Assembly (NCBI GenBank): GCA_025960445.1
Contig: JAICIT010000178.1
Span: 1-6,061 of the forward strand
Origin: Bradyrhizobium sp.
GTDB lineage: Bacteria > Pseudomonadota > Alphaproteobacteria > Rhizobiales > Xanthobacteraceae
Direction of reading: 5' to 3'
DNA length: 6,061 bases
Shown here: piece after piece, positions 1 through 6,061 of the stretch
How positions within the stretch are numbered: the stretch's first letter is position 1
How the letters are laid out: every line of letters begins with the position of its first letter
Program-made: the position numbers and the translations under genes
The notes under the pieces: model-generated
The model's database searches: none
What the model was told of the DNA's origin: nothing
Seen by the model: the letters and a program-made list of their open reading frames with translations, nothing else

Positions 1-68
1 ATCATCCGCACGCGGCTACGCTGCTCCGTGGATTGGCTACCGCGGGGTCATCGCCCTTGTCCGATCGC

Positions 69-92
69 TTGGTGGCGGACTGCCGCCACCAA
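69..92 (-). terminator. Hairpin after gfa, probable operon terminator
   Basis: A 10-base perfect inverted repeat (TTGGTGGCGG and CCGCCACCAA) with a 4-base loop starts 10 bases beyond the gfa stop codon on the minus strand. It is GC-rich but not followed by a T-run, so termination may be inefficient or Rho-assisted. Its position at the end of the operon makes it the likely 3' boundary. Nothing else recognisable lies in 1-68. Confidence 0.5.
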
Positions 93-102
93 AGTCGCGA
101 GA

Positions 103-672
103 TCAGGCCGCCTTGGCCTTCGATTTCGCCACGTGCGTCGAGATCGCATCCATCAATGCGGGCGAGAGACAATCATAAGGTTCTAGCCCGAGCTCCTTGA
201 GGCGCGACCGGATGCCCGACATTTGCGACGGATCGACACCGGACTCAATCACCGACGACACGAACGCCGCAAACTGCGGAGCGGCCGAGCCCGATTCCGT
301 AAACAGTTCCGGATGGATGAAATCGAGACCGTAGAACGGATGCGCCTTGTTCTCGATCCGGCCGTACATGTGCGTGCCGCAGACCCTGCACGCATGGCGC
401 TGGATCGTCGCCGACGCATCGACCACATGGAGCTTGTCGCCGTTTTCGAGAACGGTGACGTTCTCGCGCGGCACCACCGCGACCACCGAGAACACGGCCC
501 CGTCCGGCTTCCAGCATTTGGTGCAGCCGCAGGCATGGTTGTGGGCGACGTCACCCTTGATTCCAACCTTGACCGGCCGGTCTTTGCATTTGCAGACCAG
601 CGTTCCGCCGCTAAAGCTGCCTGAGCCCTTCTTGACACCGCTGTCAACGGATGGGTGGATATGAACTGTCAT
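103..672 (-). CDS. gfa: S-(hydroxymethyl)glutathione synthase (Gfa)
   Basis: A 189-residue cytoplasmic protein of the glutathione-dependent formaldehyde-activating family. Gfa binds formaldehyde and glutathione and is thought to speed formation of S-(hydroxymethyl)glutathione, the substrate of the dehydrogenase encoded just upstream. The seven cysteines of the family's two zinc sites are visible: C27 and C29 (CKC), C48, C50 and C53 (CGCTKC), and C95 and C98 (CRVC). The CGCTKC triad matches the catalytic zinc site and the other four the structural zinc. Length is normal for the family. The ATG start is supported by an AGGAGG Shine-Dalgarno 8 bases upstream. It is the last gene of the operon, 30 bases after the dehydrogenase, and is followed by a hairpin. 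The C-terminus is Lys/Ala-rich (AKSKAKAA). Whether Gfa is a true enzyme or a glutathione carrier is debated for the family. Confidence 0.95.
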   Translation of the reverse strand: MTVHIHPSVDSGVKKGSGSFSGGTLVCKCKDRPVKVGIKGDVAHNHACGCTKCWKPDGAVFSVVAVVPRENVTVLENGDKLHVVDASATIQRHACRVCGTHMYGRIENKAHPFYGLDFIHPELFTESGSAAPQFAAFVSSVIESGVDPSQMSGIRSRLKELGLEPYDCLSPALMDAISTHVAKSKAKAA

Positions 673-702
673 GGGCCTATCCTCCTGTTTGACGTTTCGG
701 AT

Positions 703-1812
703 TTAGAATACGACGACCGAACGGATCGACTTGCCTTGATGCATCAGATCGAAGCCCTTGTTGATGTCCTCGAGCTTGAGGACATGAGTGATCATCGGAT
801 CGATCTGGATCTTTCCGTTCATGTACCAGTCCACTATTTTGGGCACGTCGGTACGGCCGCGCGCGCCGCCGAACGCCGTGCCCTTCCAGACCCGGCCGGT
901 CACGAGCTGAAATGGTCGTGTTGAAATTTCCTTGCCTGCTTCGGCGACACCGATGATCACCGACACGCCCCAGCCGCGGTGGCAGCACTCCAGCGCCTGG
1001 CGCATCACCGTGGTGTTGCCGGTGCAATCGAAAGTGTAGTCGGCTCCTCCGTCGGTCAGCGTCACGAGGTGTTGGACGACATCGCCGCCGATTTTGGTCG
1101 GATTGACGAAGTGCGTCATGCCGAATCGTCGGCCCCACTCTTCCTTGCTGTCGTTGATATCGACGCCGATGATCTTGTCGGCACCCACCATCTTCGCGCC
1201 CTGGATGACGTTGAGTCCGATGCCGCCGAGCCCGAATACGACCACGTTGGCGCCGGGCGTAACCTTGGCGGTGTTCACCACCGCGCCGACGCCCGTGGTG
1301 ACGCCGCAGCCGATGTAGCAGCTCTTGTCGAACGGAGCATCCTCACGGATTTTGGCGACGGCGATTTCCGGCAGCACGGTAAAATTGGAAAAAGTCGAGC
1401 AGCCCATGTAGTGGAAGACCGGCTTACCCTTGTGGCTGAAGCGCGAGGTGCCGTCCGGCATCAACCCCTTGCCCTGCGTGGCACGGATCGCGGTGCAAAG
1501 ATTGGTCTTCTGGCTGAGACAGCTTTTGCACTGCCGGCATTCAGGCGTGTAGAGCGGGATCACATGATCTCCGGGCTTCACCGAGTGGACGCCCGGCCCC
1601 ACCTCACGGACGATCCCGGCGCCTTCGTGACCGAGGATGGAAGGAAAAATCCCCTCACTGTCGAAACCGTCGAGGGTGTAGGCATCGGTGTGGCAGATGC
1701 CGGTCGCCTTGATTTCGACCAGGACCTCACCGGCTTTCGGGCCTTCCAGATCGACCTCGACGATCTCAAGCGGCTTCTTCGCTTCGAACGCGACAGCGGC
1801 ACGGGTCTTCAT
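703..1812 (-). CDS. frmA: S-(hydroxymethyl)glutathione dehydrogenase / class III alcohol dehydrogenase
   Basis: A full-length 369-residue zinc-dependent medium-chain dehydrogenase, also called GSH-dependent formaldehyde dehydrogenase (adhI, flhA or adhC in other genomes). It oxidises S-(hydroxymethyl)glutathione to S-formylglutathione with NAD+ in the cytoplasm. Catalytic zinc ligands are C40 (GICHTD), H62 (GHEGAG) and C169 (GCGVTTG). Structural zinc ligands are C92, C95, C98 and C106. The Rossmann loop GLGGIG is at 194-199, and D218 (GVDIN) ends the second strand as expected for NAD specificity. R110 (AIRATQGKG) fits the class III arginine that binds the glutathione carboxylate. The ATG start has TGGAG 6 bases upstream. 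It lies 63 bases after xoxG and 30 before gfa, so the enzyme that makes its substrate is co-encoded. No S-formylglutathione hydrolase is present in the window. Class III identity is very secure. Confidence 0.97.
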   Translation of the reverse strand: MKTRAAVAFEAKKPLEIVEVDLEGPKAGEVLVEIKATGICHTDAYTLDGFDSEGIFPSILGHEGAGIVREVGPGVHSVKPGDHVIPLYTPECRQCKSCLSQKTNLCTAIRATQGKGLMPDGTSRFSHKGKPVFHYMGCSTFSNFTVLPEIAVAKIREDAPFDKSCYIGCGVTTGVGAVVNTAKVTPGANVVVFGLGGIGLNVIQGAKMVGADKIIGVDINDSKEEWGRRFGMTHFVNPTKIGGDVVQHLVTLTDGGADYTFDCTGNTTVMRQALECCHRGWGVSVIIGVAEAGKEISTRPFQLVTGRVWKGTAFGGARGRTDVPKIVDWYMNGKIQIDPMITHVLKLEDINKGFDLMHQGKSIRSVVVF

Positions 1813-1875
1813 TGTAAACTCCAGCTTCGCATCTCGAGAGATTCCTCAGCCCATTTTTTATTCATCTGTTTTGAT

Positions 1876-2397
1876 TCATTTGCTGTCTGCCATGCAGTCA
1901 TCTTCCTGCTTTTGCGCGGCTGGCGTTTTCTCCTCGTGCTTGGCGGGACGGCCACGGCCGACTGCGCCGTTGGCGCGCGCGCGCAGATAGACGTAGAGGT
2001 CGTCGAGATAGCAGACGACGTTTCGATTATTACCGAACGAGGGCATCACGTTTTCCTGCGAGGTGCTGACGTTCTGACGCCCGCTTGCGACCACGCCGAG
2101 AAAATCCGCATAGCTCATGGTCTTGAGCGAGTCTTTCAGTGCCGGCGCGTAGGTGGAGCCCATGCCATCCGGCCCATGGCAGACGTGACACTCCGAATGG
2201 TAACGGCGGTACCCGGAATAGGTGTACCAATCAACGGTGCCGTCCGGGGCGACCTTGAATGTCGGGTTACCCTCCTTGTCCAGGTATTTGCCGTTCTCGG
2301 ATTTGACCGCCGTCGGATCGGCGGCCGTGTCGGCGACAACTATGTTTCCCGATGCCACGAGGGCCATCGCGGCAACTCCAAACCAGATCTTACCCAA
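1876..2397 (-). CDS. xoxG: XoxG-type cytochrome c (c-553i/CycB-like), methanol dehydrogenase electron acceptor
   Basis: A 173-residue exported class I c-type cytochrome. Residues 1-22 form a signal peptide (MGK, hydrophobic core, VVA before DTAAD), giving a periplasmic protein. The single heme motif CHVCH is at 70-74 and the likely axial methionine is M118 (NVMPSFG). The stretch before the heme (DWYTYSGYRRYHSEC) and the region after it (CYLDDLYVYLRARA) resemble the c-553i/CycB cytochromes encoded beside xoxF. The role, taking electrons from XoxF toward the terminal oxidase, is inferred from family and position. The tail from about residue 143 is charged and probably flexible (RPAKHEEK, QKQEDD), with an extra Cys at 168. 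The start is TTG with GAGGA 7 bases upstream; the next in-frame ATG (residue 11) would destroy the signal peptide, so TTG is preferred. It begins 69 bases after xoxF, beyond a strong stem-loop. Confidence 0.9.
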   Translation of the reverse strand: MGKIWFGVAAMALVASGNIVVADTAADPTAVKSENGKYLDKEGNPTFKVAPDGTVDWYTYSGYRRYHSECHVCHGPDGMGSTYAPALKDSLKTMSYADFLGVVASGRQNVSTSQENVMPSFGNNRNVVCYLDDLYVYLRARANGAVGRGRPAKHEEKTPAAQKQEDDCMADSK

Positions 2398-2429
2398 TCG
2401 AATGTCCTCGGCACTGCATCACAGCAAGT

Positions 2430-2456
2430 GTCCCGGCGCGACTGTCGCGCCGGGAC
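2430..2456 (-). terminator. Strong intercistronic stem-loop between xoxF and xoxG
   Basis: A perfect 12-base inverted repeat (GTCCCGGCGCGA and its complement) with a 3-base loop lies 10 bases after the xoxF stop on the minus strand and 32 bases before the xoxG start. The stem is almost all G-C. No U-run follows it in the direction of operon transcription, so it is not a classic full terminator. It may be a partial terminator or a 3' end-protecting hairpin that leaves more xoxF message than xoxG message. The structure is plain in the sequence; its function is inferred. Confidence 0.6.
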
Positions 2457-2466
2457 GATTGATTTT

Positions 2467-4272
2467 TCACTGCGGCAGTGAGAACACCGTCAGCGTACCG
2501 CCAAGCGCGGTGTAGTTGCTCAGCGCAGCATAACCGCCGACAGCGCCGAGACCTGCAGTCGGATCGGTCAGGCCAGCCGCGAGGCCGATGCCGGCCCAGC
2601 CGCCAACTCCGGACAGAACCGCAACATACTGCTTGCCGCCCTGCTCGTAGGTCGTGACGTTGCCGATGATCCCGGACGGCGTCTTGAACTTGTAAAGCTC
2701 CTTGCCCGTCTTGGCATCGACCGCCTTCAGGTAGCCTTCCAGCGTTCCGTAGAACACCACGCCGCCAGCGGTGGCGAGCGCACCGGACCACACCGAGAAC
2801 TGCTCCTTGTTCGACCATGCGATCTTGCCGGTCTTGCCGTCCCACGCGATGAAGTTGCCCATGTTGCTCTCACCGGGAGGCGGATACATCGACAGCGTCG
2901 CCCCGACATAGGGCTGGCCGGCGGTGTAGCTCACCTTGAACGGCTCGTAGTCCATGCAGACGTGGTTGGTCGGTACATAGAACAGCTGGGTGTCCGGCGA
3001 ATACGCCGCCGGTTGCTCATCCTTGCTGCCGAGTGCTGCCGGGCAAATGCCCTTGACGTTATGGTCCTCGCCCTGCTTGTCGGTCGAATATTGATCGAGA
3101 ACCTTGGGACGACCATAGGTCGGCGAGCTCTTGTTCATGTCGACGCCGCTGGTCCAGTTGACCTTCGGATCGTACTTTTCGGCCACCAGCAACTCGCCCG
3201 TGGCGCGATCCAGCGTGTAGCCAAGCCCGTTACGATCGAAATGGGTCAACAGCTTGCGCTCGGTGCCATTGATCTGCTGATCGCTCAGGATCATTTCGTT
3301 GACGCCGTCGTAGTCCCATTCATCATGGGGCGTCATCTGGTAGACCCACTTGGCCATGCCGGTGTCCGGGTCACGCGCCCAGATCGTCATCGACCATTTG
3401 TTGTCGCCCGGACGCTGCTTCGGATTCCATGTCGAGGGATTGCCCGAGCCGTAGTAGATGAGGTTCAGGCTGGGGTCATAGGAAATCCATCCCCAGGTCG
3501 CACCGCCGCCGATCTTCCATTGATCGCCCTGCCACGTCTTAAGGCTGGAATCCTTGCCGACCGGCTTGCCGAGTTCAGTGGTCTTGGTCGGATCGACCAG
3601 GATCTGGTCATCCGGCCCTTCCGAAAAAGCGCGCCACACCATCTTGCCGGTCTTGATGTCATAGGCGGTCATATGGGCCTGCACCCCAAATTCTCCGCCG
3701 GAAATCCCGATCAGGACCTTGTCCTTGACGACCATTGGCGCCGAGGTGCCGGTCGCGCCCTTGCTGGGATCGCCGTTCTTTGCGGTCCACTCGACCTTGC
3801 CGGTCTTGGCATCGAGCGCCACCAGAGTCGTATCGGCCTGATGCAGGAAAATCTTGCCGTCGCCATAGGCCACGCCACGGTTGACGGTGTCGCAGCACAT
3901 CACAGGAATGACGTTTGGATCCTGCTTGGGCTCATACTTCCAGACAATCTTGTTGTCGTTGGCCAAATCGAGCGCATAGACCGTGTTTGGAAACGGCGCA
4001 TGGACGTACATCATATTGCCGATGATCAGCGGTCCACCTTCATGGCCACGCAGCACGCCGGTCGAAAACGTCCAGGCCACCTGCAATTTGCCGACATTGG
4101 CCGCGGTGATCTGGTCGAGTTTCGAATAACGCGTGTTGGCGTAATTGCCGGTCGGCATCACCCAATCCTTTGGGTTCTGCGACATCTTCGTCAGTTCGTC
4201 GTTGGCGGTAGCGGCGCCGGCAGCGAATGCCGCTACAGCACCAACACAGGTTGCGAGTAGCACCTTGCGCAT
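2467..4272 (-). CDS. xoxF: Lanthanide-dependent PQQ methanol dehydrogenase XoxF
   Basis: A 601-residue periplasmic quinoprotein that oxidises methanol (and possibly formaldehyde or other primary alcohols) using PQQ and a lanthanide. The signal peptide runs to about A23 (MRKVLLATC...ATA, then NDELTK). Known functional residues can be placed: vicinal disulfide C126-C127 under PQQ, metal ligands E194 (GGEFG) and N278 (GSGN), W260 stacking PQQ (TWGW), catalytic base D320 and the extra Asp D322 in WDYDG, and R347 (FDRNG) contacting PQQ. C410 and C439 match the second conserved disulfide. Calcium-type MxaF has Ala where D322 sits, so this is the lanthanide form. C-terminal propeller motifs ([16 protein letters not shown]) are intact. 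The start at 4272 has GGGAGG 7 bases upstream; a longer TTG-start reading to 4338 would bury the signal peptide and is rejected. It is first in the operon. The XoxF5 subclade is inferred, not tested. Confidence 0.97.
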   Translation of the reverse strand: MRKVLLATCVGAVAAFAAGAATANDELTKMSQNPKDWVMPTGNYANTRYSKLDQITAANVGKLQVAWTFSTGVLRGHEGGPLIIGNMMYVHAPFPNTVYALDLANDNKIVWKYEPKQDPNVIPVMCCDTVNRGVAYGDGKIFLHQADTTLVALDAKTGKVEWTAKNGDPSKGATGTSAPMVVKDKVLIGISGGEFGVQAHMTAYDIKTGKMVWRAFSEGPDDQILVDPTKTTELGKPVGKDSSLKTWQGDQWKIGGGATWGWISYDPSLNLIYYGSGNPSTWNPKQRPGDNKWSMTIWARDPDTGMAKWVYQMTPHDEWDYDGVNEMILSDQQINGTERKLLTHFDRNGLGYTLDRATGELLVAEKYDPKVNWTSGVDMNKSSPTYGRPKVLDQYSTDKQGEDHNVKGICPAALGSKDEQPAAYSPDTQLFYVPTNHVCMDYEPFKVSYTAGQPYVGATLSMYPPPGESNMGNFIAWDGKTGKIAWSNKEQFSVWSGALATAGGVVFYGTLEGYLKAVDAKTGKELYKFKTPSGIIGNVTTYEQGGKQYVAVLSGVGGWAGIGLAAGLTDPTAGLGAVGGYAALSNYTALGGTLTVFSLPQ

Positions 4273-4347
4273 AACGAGACCTCCCATGTGATTTTTAAGT
4301 TCACTTTTAACGCTGGGCTTTGCTCGTCCAGCGCTCAACCGTTGCAG

Positions 4348-4362
4348 CGAAGATATTCTTCG
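4348..4362. repeat. Inverted repeat CGAAGA-TAT-TCTTCG upstream of xoxF
   Basis: Six-base arms around a TAT centre lie 76-90 bases upstream of the xoxF start codon, within the likely promoter or leader. It could be an operator or a small leader hairpin. No matching second copy was seen in the window. Confidence 0.3.
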
Positions 4363-4666
4363 AAAGCGCGCGCCTCGCCTTGGCGCTGCGCTACCTCAAC
4401 GCAAATGAGGCTTGCCGGCCCGTTCAAGCGCCGCAGGCCTCGCCGGAGCACGAGGCTCCGCTTGCCTTGGTCAATATGTGGAGAATTAATCAGGATGATG
4501 CCGTCGCGGCAGCTTGTACCTCCCGATACCAGCTTTGGGTTTGCGTCCGAGGACGATCACCTGCCGGATATCATTTCTATTTTTTCGTGCTTATTCCTAC
4601 CTCCACTGGAGACTGGAAACTTGCCCAAGAGGGAAGCAACTTTGCTCGACAGCGAAACTCGACGAT

Positions 4667-4704
4667 CTTTTTCGTTGCCAGCGGCGGTTCGCTTTTTCGT
4701 TGCC
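4667..4704 (+). repeat. 13-base direct repeat pair in the divergent promoter region
   Basis: CTTTTTCGTTGCC occurs at 4667-4679 and again, identical, at 4692-4704, 25 bases start to start. The core TTTTTCGT also occurs at 4581-4588. Direct repeats are the usual site layout for AraC-type regulators, though their half-site spacing is more often about 21 bases. A regulatory role is inference. Confidence 0.55.
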
Positions 4705-4727
4705 GGCCGTTGGGTTGCGCGAAAGGC

Positions 4728-4739
4728 GACCTGCAGGTC
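4728..4739. repeat. Perfect 12-base palindrome (GACCTGCAGGTC)
   Basis: A perfect dyad with no spacer lies 24 bases past the direct repeat pair and about 185 bases upstream of the regulator's start. A dimeric repressor site is possible, but a 12-base palindrome is expected by chance about once per 4 kb. Confidence 0.3.
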
Positions 4740-4797
4740 TGCCGCCACCACCCACTCTGCGGCAATTTAGGCAAAGTGTTGCGCCTGCCCGCCACAC

Positions 4798-4829
4798 TTC
4801 CGCTTGACGGCGCCCGGGCTTAGGCGGAA
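4798..4829. repeat. Inverted repeat TTCCGC/GCGGAA flanking a possible -35 of the AraC gene
   Basis: TTCCGC (4798-4803) and GCGGAA (4824-4829) are 20 bases apart and enclose TTGACG (4804-4809) and the small palindrome GCCCGGGC (4812-4819). If TTGACG is a real -35 element, the arms sit where a regulator could act on the AraC promoter. The arms are short and could be chance. Confidence 0.25.
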
Positions 4830-4924
4830 AACTAGTAGTGTTACTCGAATGATAGCTGTGAAGACGACGACCGCACGTCTGATGGCGTCATATTTTGATC
4901 TCGATTCACGCATGTGATTGGATC

Positions 4925-5881
4925 ATGGGAAGTTCCGTACATACCCTGAGCACCTTCGGACTGGCGCCGAAGAAGCAGGTCCAGTTCTGGACCGACGCCC
5001 TGACAGAACTTTGCGGTCAATTCGATATCGATCCGCTCGACGCTCCCTCACTACAAGGACAGATCAACTACAAGACCGTCTCGCGCCTGAAACTCTGTCA
5101 GATCGAGGTGAGTCAACACCGGCTCGCCCATGCCGCGTCGCCCGGCAAGTCAGGCGATCACCCCTATGTCAAAATTCTGTTCCAGACACACGGCATATCG
5201 CATTTCGAGCAAGATGGCCGCCGGTTCGACCTCGCGCCCGGCGATTGCCTCGCCTACGATGTGTCCTGTCCACACAGCATCGTCAGTCCGTCGCTGACGC
5301 GGCACGAAGTCGTGGTCGTGCCAAAGGAAGTGCTGACGGAGCGCGGGTTCCATTCGGCAAAGCTGCCAGCCTGCAAACTTTCCGCGCGCAGCGGCACCGG
5401 CCGGATCGCGCATGATTTCATGCAGGCCGCATTCGGTGAAGCTGCCCTACTGTCGCCGCAAACCGCGCTCGGCGTCGCCGATACGCTGATCGACCTGTTG
5501 CTGCTGCCGCTTCGCGAGGCCGGGACGACATTCGATCGGGGTGGTCCGCTGGCGCTCTATGTGCGGGCGCAAGCCTTCATCAACGAGCATTTACGTGACC
5601 CGGATCTGAGCATCGACCAGATCTCCGCGGAATTGGGCTGCACCAAACGTTACCTGCACATGCTGTTCAGTGAACGGGGCATGACCGTCAGCGACTACAT
5701 CTGGCAGGCAAGGCTGCAGCACTGCCGTCAGGAGCTGGAGGCCCATGGTGGCAAAACCATCACTGACGTCGCTTTTTCCTGGGGCTTTTCGAGCTCGTCG
5801 CATTTCAGTCGCGTGTTCAGAAAGTTTTTCGGGATCGTTCCTTCCTCGATCCTGCACAAGTCGTCGCCGCGCAGCGTTTAG
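4925..5881 (+). CDS. AraC-family transcriptional regulator (FeaR-like architecture), divergent from xoxF
   Basis: A 318-residue cytoplasmic regulator. The N-terminal half (about 1-200) resembles the AraC-binding-like ligand or effector domain seen in FeaR-type regulators: an opening FGLAPKKQVQFW segment, then a cupin-like strand region with DLAPGDCLAYD at about 102-112. The C-terminal AraC DNA-binding domain spans about 215-310, with a first helix-turn-helix near 229-250 (LSIDQISAELGCTKRYLHML) and a second near 278-301 (TITDVAFSWGF, HFSRVFRKFFG). The usual family ending GxSPxxYR is divergent here (GIVPSSIL). The ATG at 4925 is chosen because the fold begins there; an in-frame TTG at 4895 would add 10 residues. 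Neither has a good Shine-Dalgarno. It is transcribed away from xoxF across a shared region of about 650 bases, so it is the best local candidate regulator of the operon, by position only. The effector is unknown. Confidence 0.9.
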   Translation: MGSSVHTLSTFGLAPKKQVQFWTDALTELCGQFDIDPLDAPSLQGQINYKTVSRLKLCQIEVSQHRLAHAASPGKSGDHPYVKILFQTHGISHFEQDGRRFDLAPGDCLAYDVSCPHSIVSPSLTRHEVVVVPKEVLTERGFHSAKLPACKLSARSGTGRIAHDFMQAAFGEAALLSPQTALGVADTLIDLLLLPLREAGTTFDRGGPLALYVRAQAFINEHLRDPDLSIDQISAELGCTKRYLHMLFSERGMTVSDYIWQARLQHCRQELEAHGGKTITDVAFSWGFSSSSHFSRVFRKFFGIVPSSILHKSSPRSV

Positions 5882-5896
5882 TTGGAGATTCGGGAG

Positions 5897-6061
5897 CTAC
5901 GCCGCCCGAACTGTCGCGAGAAAACTCTCGACCTCCTGCTTTAGGCGCTGGGACTGCTTTGCGAGTTCGCCGGCCGAACCGAGAACCAGTTGGGCCGCCG
6001 TTCCCACCTGTCCCGATGCCTGCGTCACGCCGGCGATGTTTTGCATAATACCCTGGGTGCC
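5897..6061 (-). CDS. Methyl-accepting chemotaxis protein, C-terminal fragment (runs off window)
   Basis: An open frame enters from the right edge and ends at TAG (5897-5899), encoding the last 54 residues of a larger protein. It reads as the tail of a chemotaxis receptor signalling domain: GIMQNIAGVTQASGQVGTAA, then helical SAGELAKQSQRLKQEV and the ending FLATVRAA. This is the typical C-terminus of rhizobial and Bradyrhizobium-type methyl-accepting chemotaxis proteins, whose cytoplasmic coiled coil signals to CheA/CheW. The sensory and membrane parts lie outside the window, so the ligand cannot be judged. It converges on the AraC gene, leaving only 15 bases between the two stop codons and no room for a separate terminator. 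Confidence 0.82.
   Translation of the reverse strand, partial: GTQGIMQNIAGVTQASGQVGTAAQLVLGSAGELAKQSQRLKQEVESFLATVRAA

Larger units (their letters stand above)
103..4272 (-). other. Probable operon xoxF-xoxG-frmA-gfa
   Basis: Four genes on the minus strand follow each other with gaps of 69, 63 and 30 bases, and each has its own ribosome binding site. The products form consecutive steps: periplasmic methanol oxidation (XoxF), electron acceptance (XoxG), then cytoplasmic formaldehyde capture by glutathione and oxidation (Gfa and the class III dehydrogenase). Co-transcription is inferred from spacing and function. The stem-loop in the first gap could lower expression of the downstream genes relative to xoxF. 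From memory, Bradyrhizobium strains carry the same gene order in a locus linked to C1 and vanillate metabolism. Confidence 0.8.
4273..4924. promoter_or_regulatory. Divergent intergenic regulatory region between xoxF and the AraC gene
   Basis: This stretch of about 650 bases has no convincing gene; open frames in it have no recognisable domains and overlap each other in three frames. It must hold the promoters of both xoxF (minus) and the regulator (plus). Base composition is more mixed than in the flanking genes, with T-rich patches at 4575-4590 and 4667-4700. I see no clean sigma-70 or sigma-54 promoter for xoxF. For the regulator, TTGACG at 4804-4809 is a fair -35, but the hexamer 17-18 bases downstream (AAAAC) is a poor -10. 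Short repeats and dyads that could be operators are listed separately. The xoxF leader before the start is AT-rich just upstream of the ribosome binding site (4290-4310). Confidence 0.7.

Noticed and set aside
1973..1984. (GC)6 run, possible Z-DNA
   Set aside because: It lies inside xoxG and simply encodes the conserved-looking RARA segment.
979..2481. Long plus-strand open frame (500 codons) opposite the dehydrogenase and xoxG
   Set aside because: It is an antisense shadow of two clearly identified genes in GC-rich DNA; its translation shows no domain and spans their intergenic gap.
2962..4260. Long plus-strand open frame (432 codons) opposite xoxF
   Set aside because: Antisense shadow of xoxF with no recognisable protein features.
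4273..4338. N-terminal extension of xoxF by 22 residues
   Set aside because: It would start at TTG and place a polar stretch before the signal peptide, while GGGAGG correctly precedes the ATG at 4272.
4405..4430. Sigma-54 promoter-like GGCAAG...TTTGC on the minus strand upstream of xoxF
   Set aside because: GG to GC spacing is 12 bases rather than the required 10.
4739..4750. CTGCCGCCACCA shared with the hairpin after gfa (80-91)
   Set aside because: A low-complexity GC-rich 12-mer in unrelated contexts; most likely coincidence.
4495..4770. Possible 91-codon ORF in the intergenic region, starting at ATG 4495
   Set aside because: It has a GGAG sequence upstream at a long spacing, but no recognisable motif, mixed third-position GC, and overlaps other equally poor frames.
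4320..4823. 167-codon plus-strand frame starting at a TTG
   Set aside because: No domain, no ribosome binding site, and codon use unlike the neighbouring genes.

Overview
The window is most likely chromosomal DNA from an alphaproteobacterium of the Bradyrhizobium/Rhodopseudomonas group. This rests on high GC, GC-rich third codon positions, and the style of the methanol dehydrogenase, cytochrome and chemotaxis-receptor proteins. The genus is inferred from remembered family resemblance, not from a search.

Most of the window (103-4272, minus strand) is one compact C1-oxidation operon in the order xoxF, xoxG, glutathione-dependent formaldehyde dehydrogenase, gfa. XoxF is a periplasmic PQQ- and lanthanide-dependent methanol dehydrogenase, with the diagnostic second Asp two residues after the catalytic Asp. 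XoxG is its periplasmic c-type cytochrome electron acceptor. Formaldehyde is then condensed with glutathione (helped by Gfa) and oxidised by the class III alcohol dehydrogenase to S-formylglutathione. The four genes therefore cover methanol to S-formylglutathione; the final hydrolase, XoxJ and PQQ synthesis are not in the window. A perfect 12-bp stem-loop lies between xoxF and xoxG, and another hairpin lies just after gfa.

To the right is an intergenic region of about 650 bases (4273-4924) with no convincing gene. It holds several short repeats and palindromes that could be regulatory sites. Beyond it, and divergent from the operon, is an AraC-family regulator (4925-5881, plus strand), the obvious candidate regulator of the operon by position. 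At the right edge the C-terminal 54 codons of a methyl-accepting chemotaxis protein (5897-6061, minus strand) converge on the regulator with a gap of only 15 bases.

The locus is of a known type (lanthanide methanol dehydrogenase linked to the glutathione formaldehyde pathway). I see no wholly unknown system. The least explained parts are the regulatory region, the AraC regulator and the stem-loop inside the operon.
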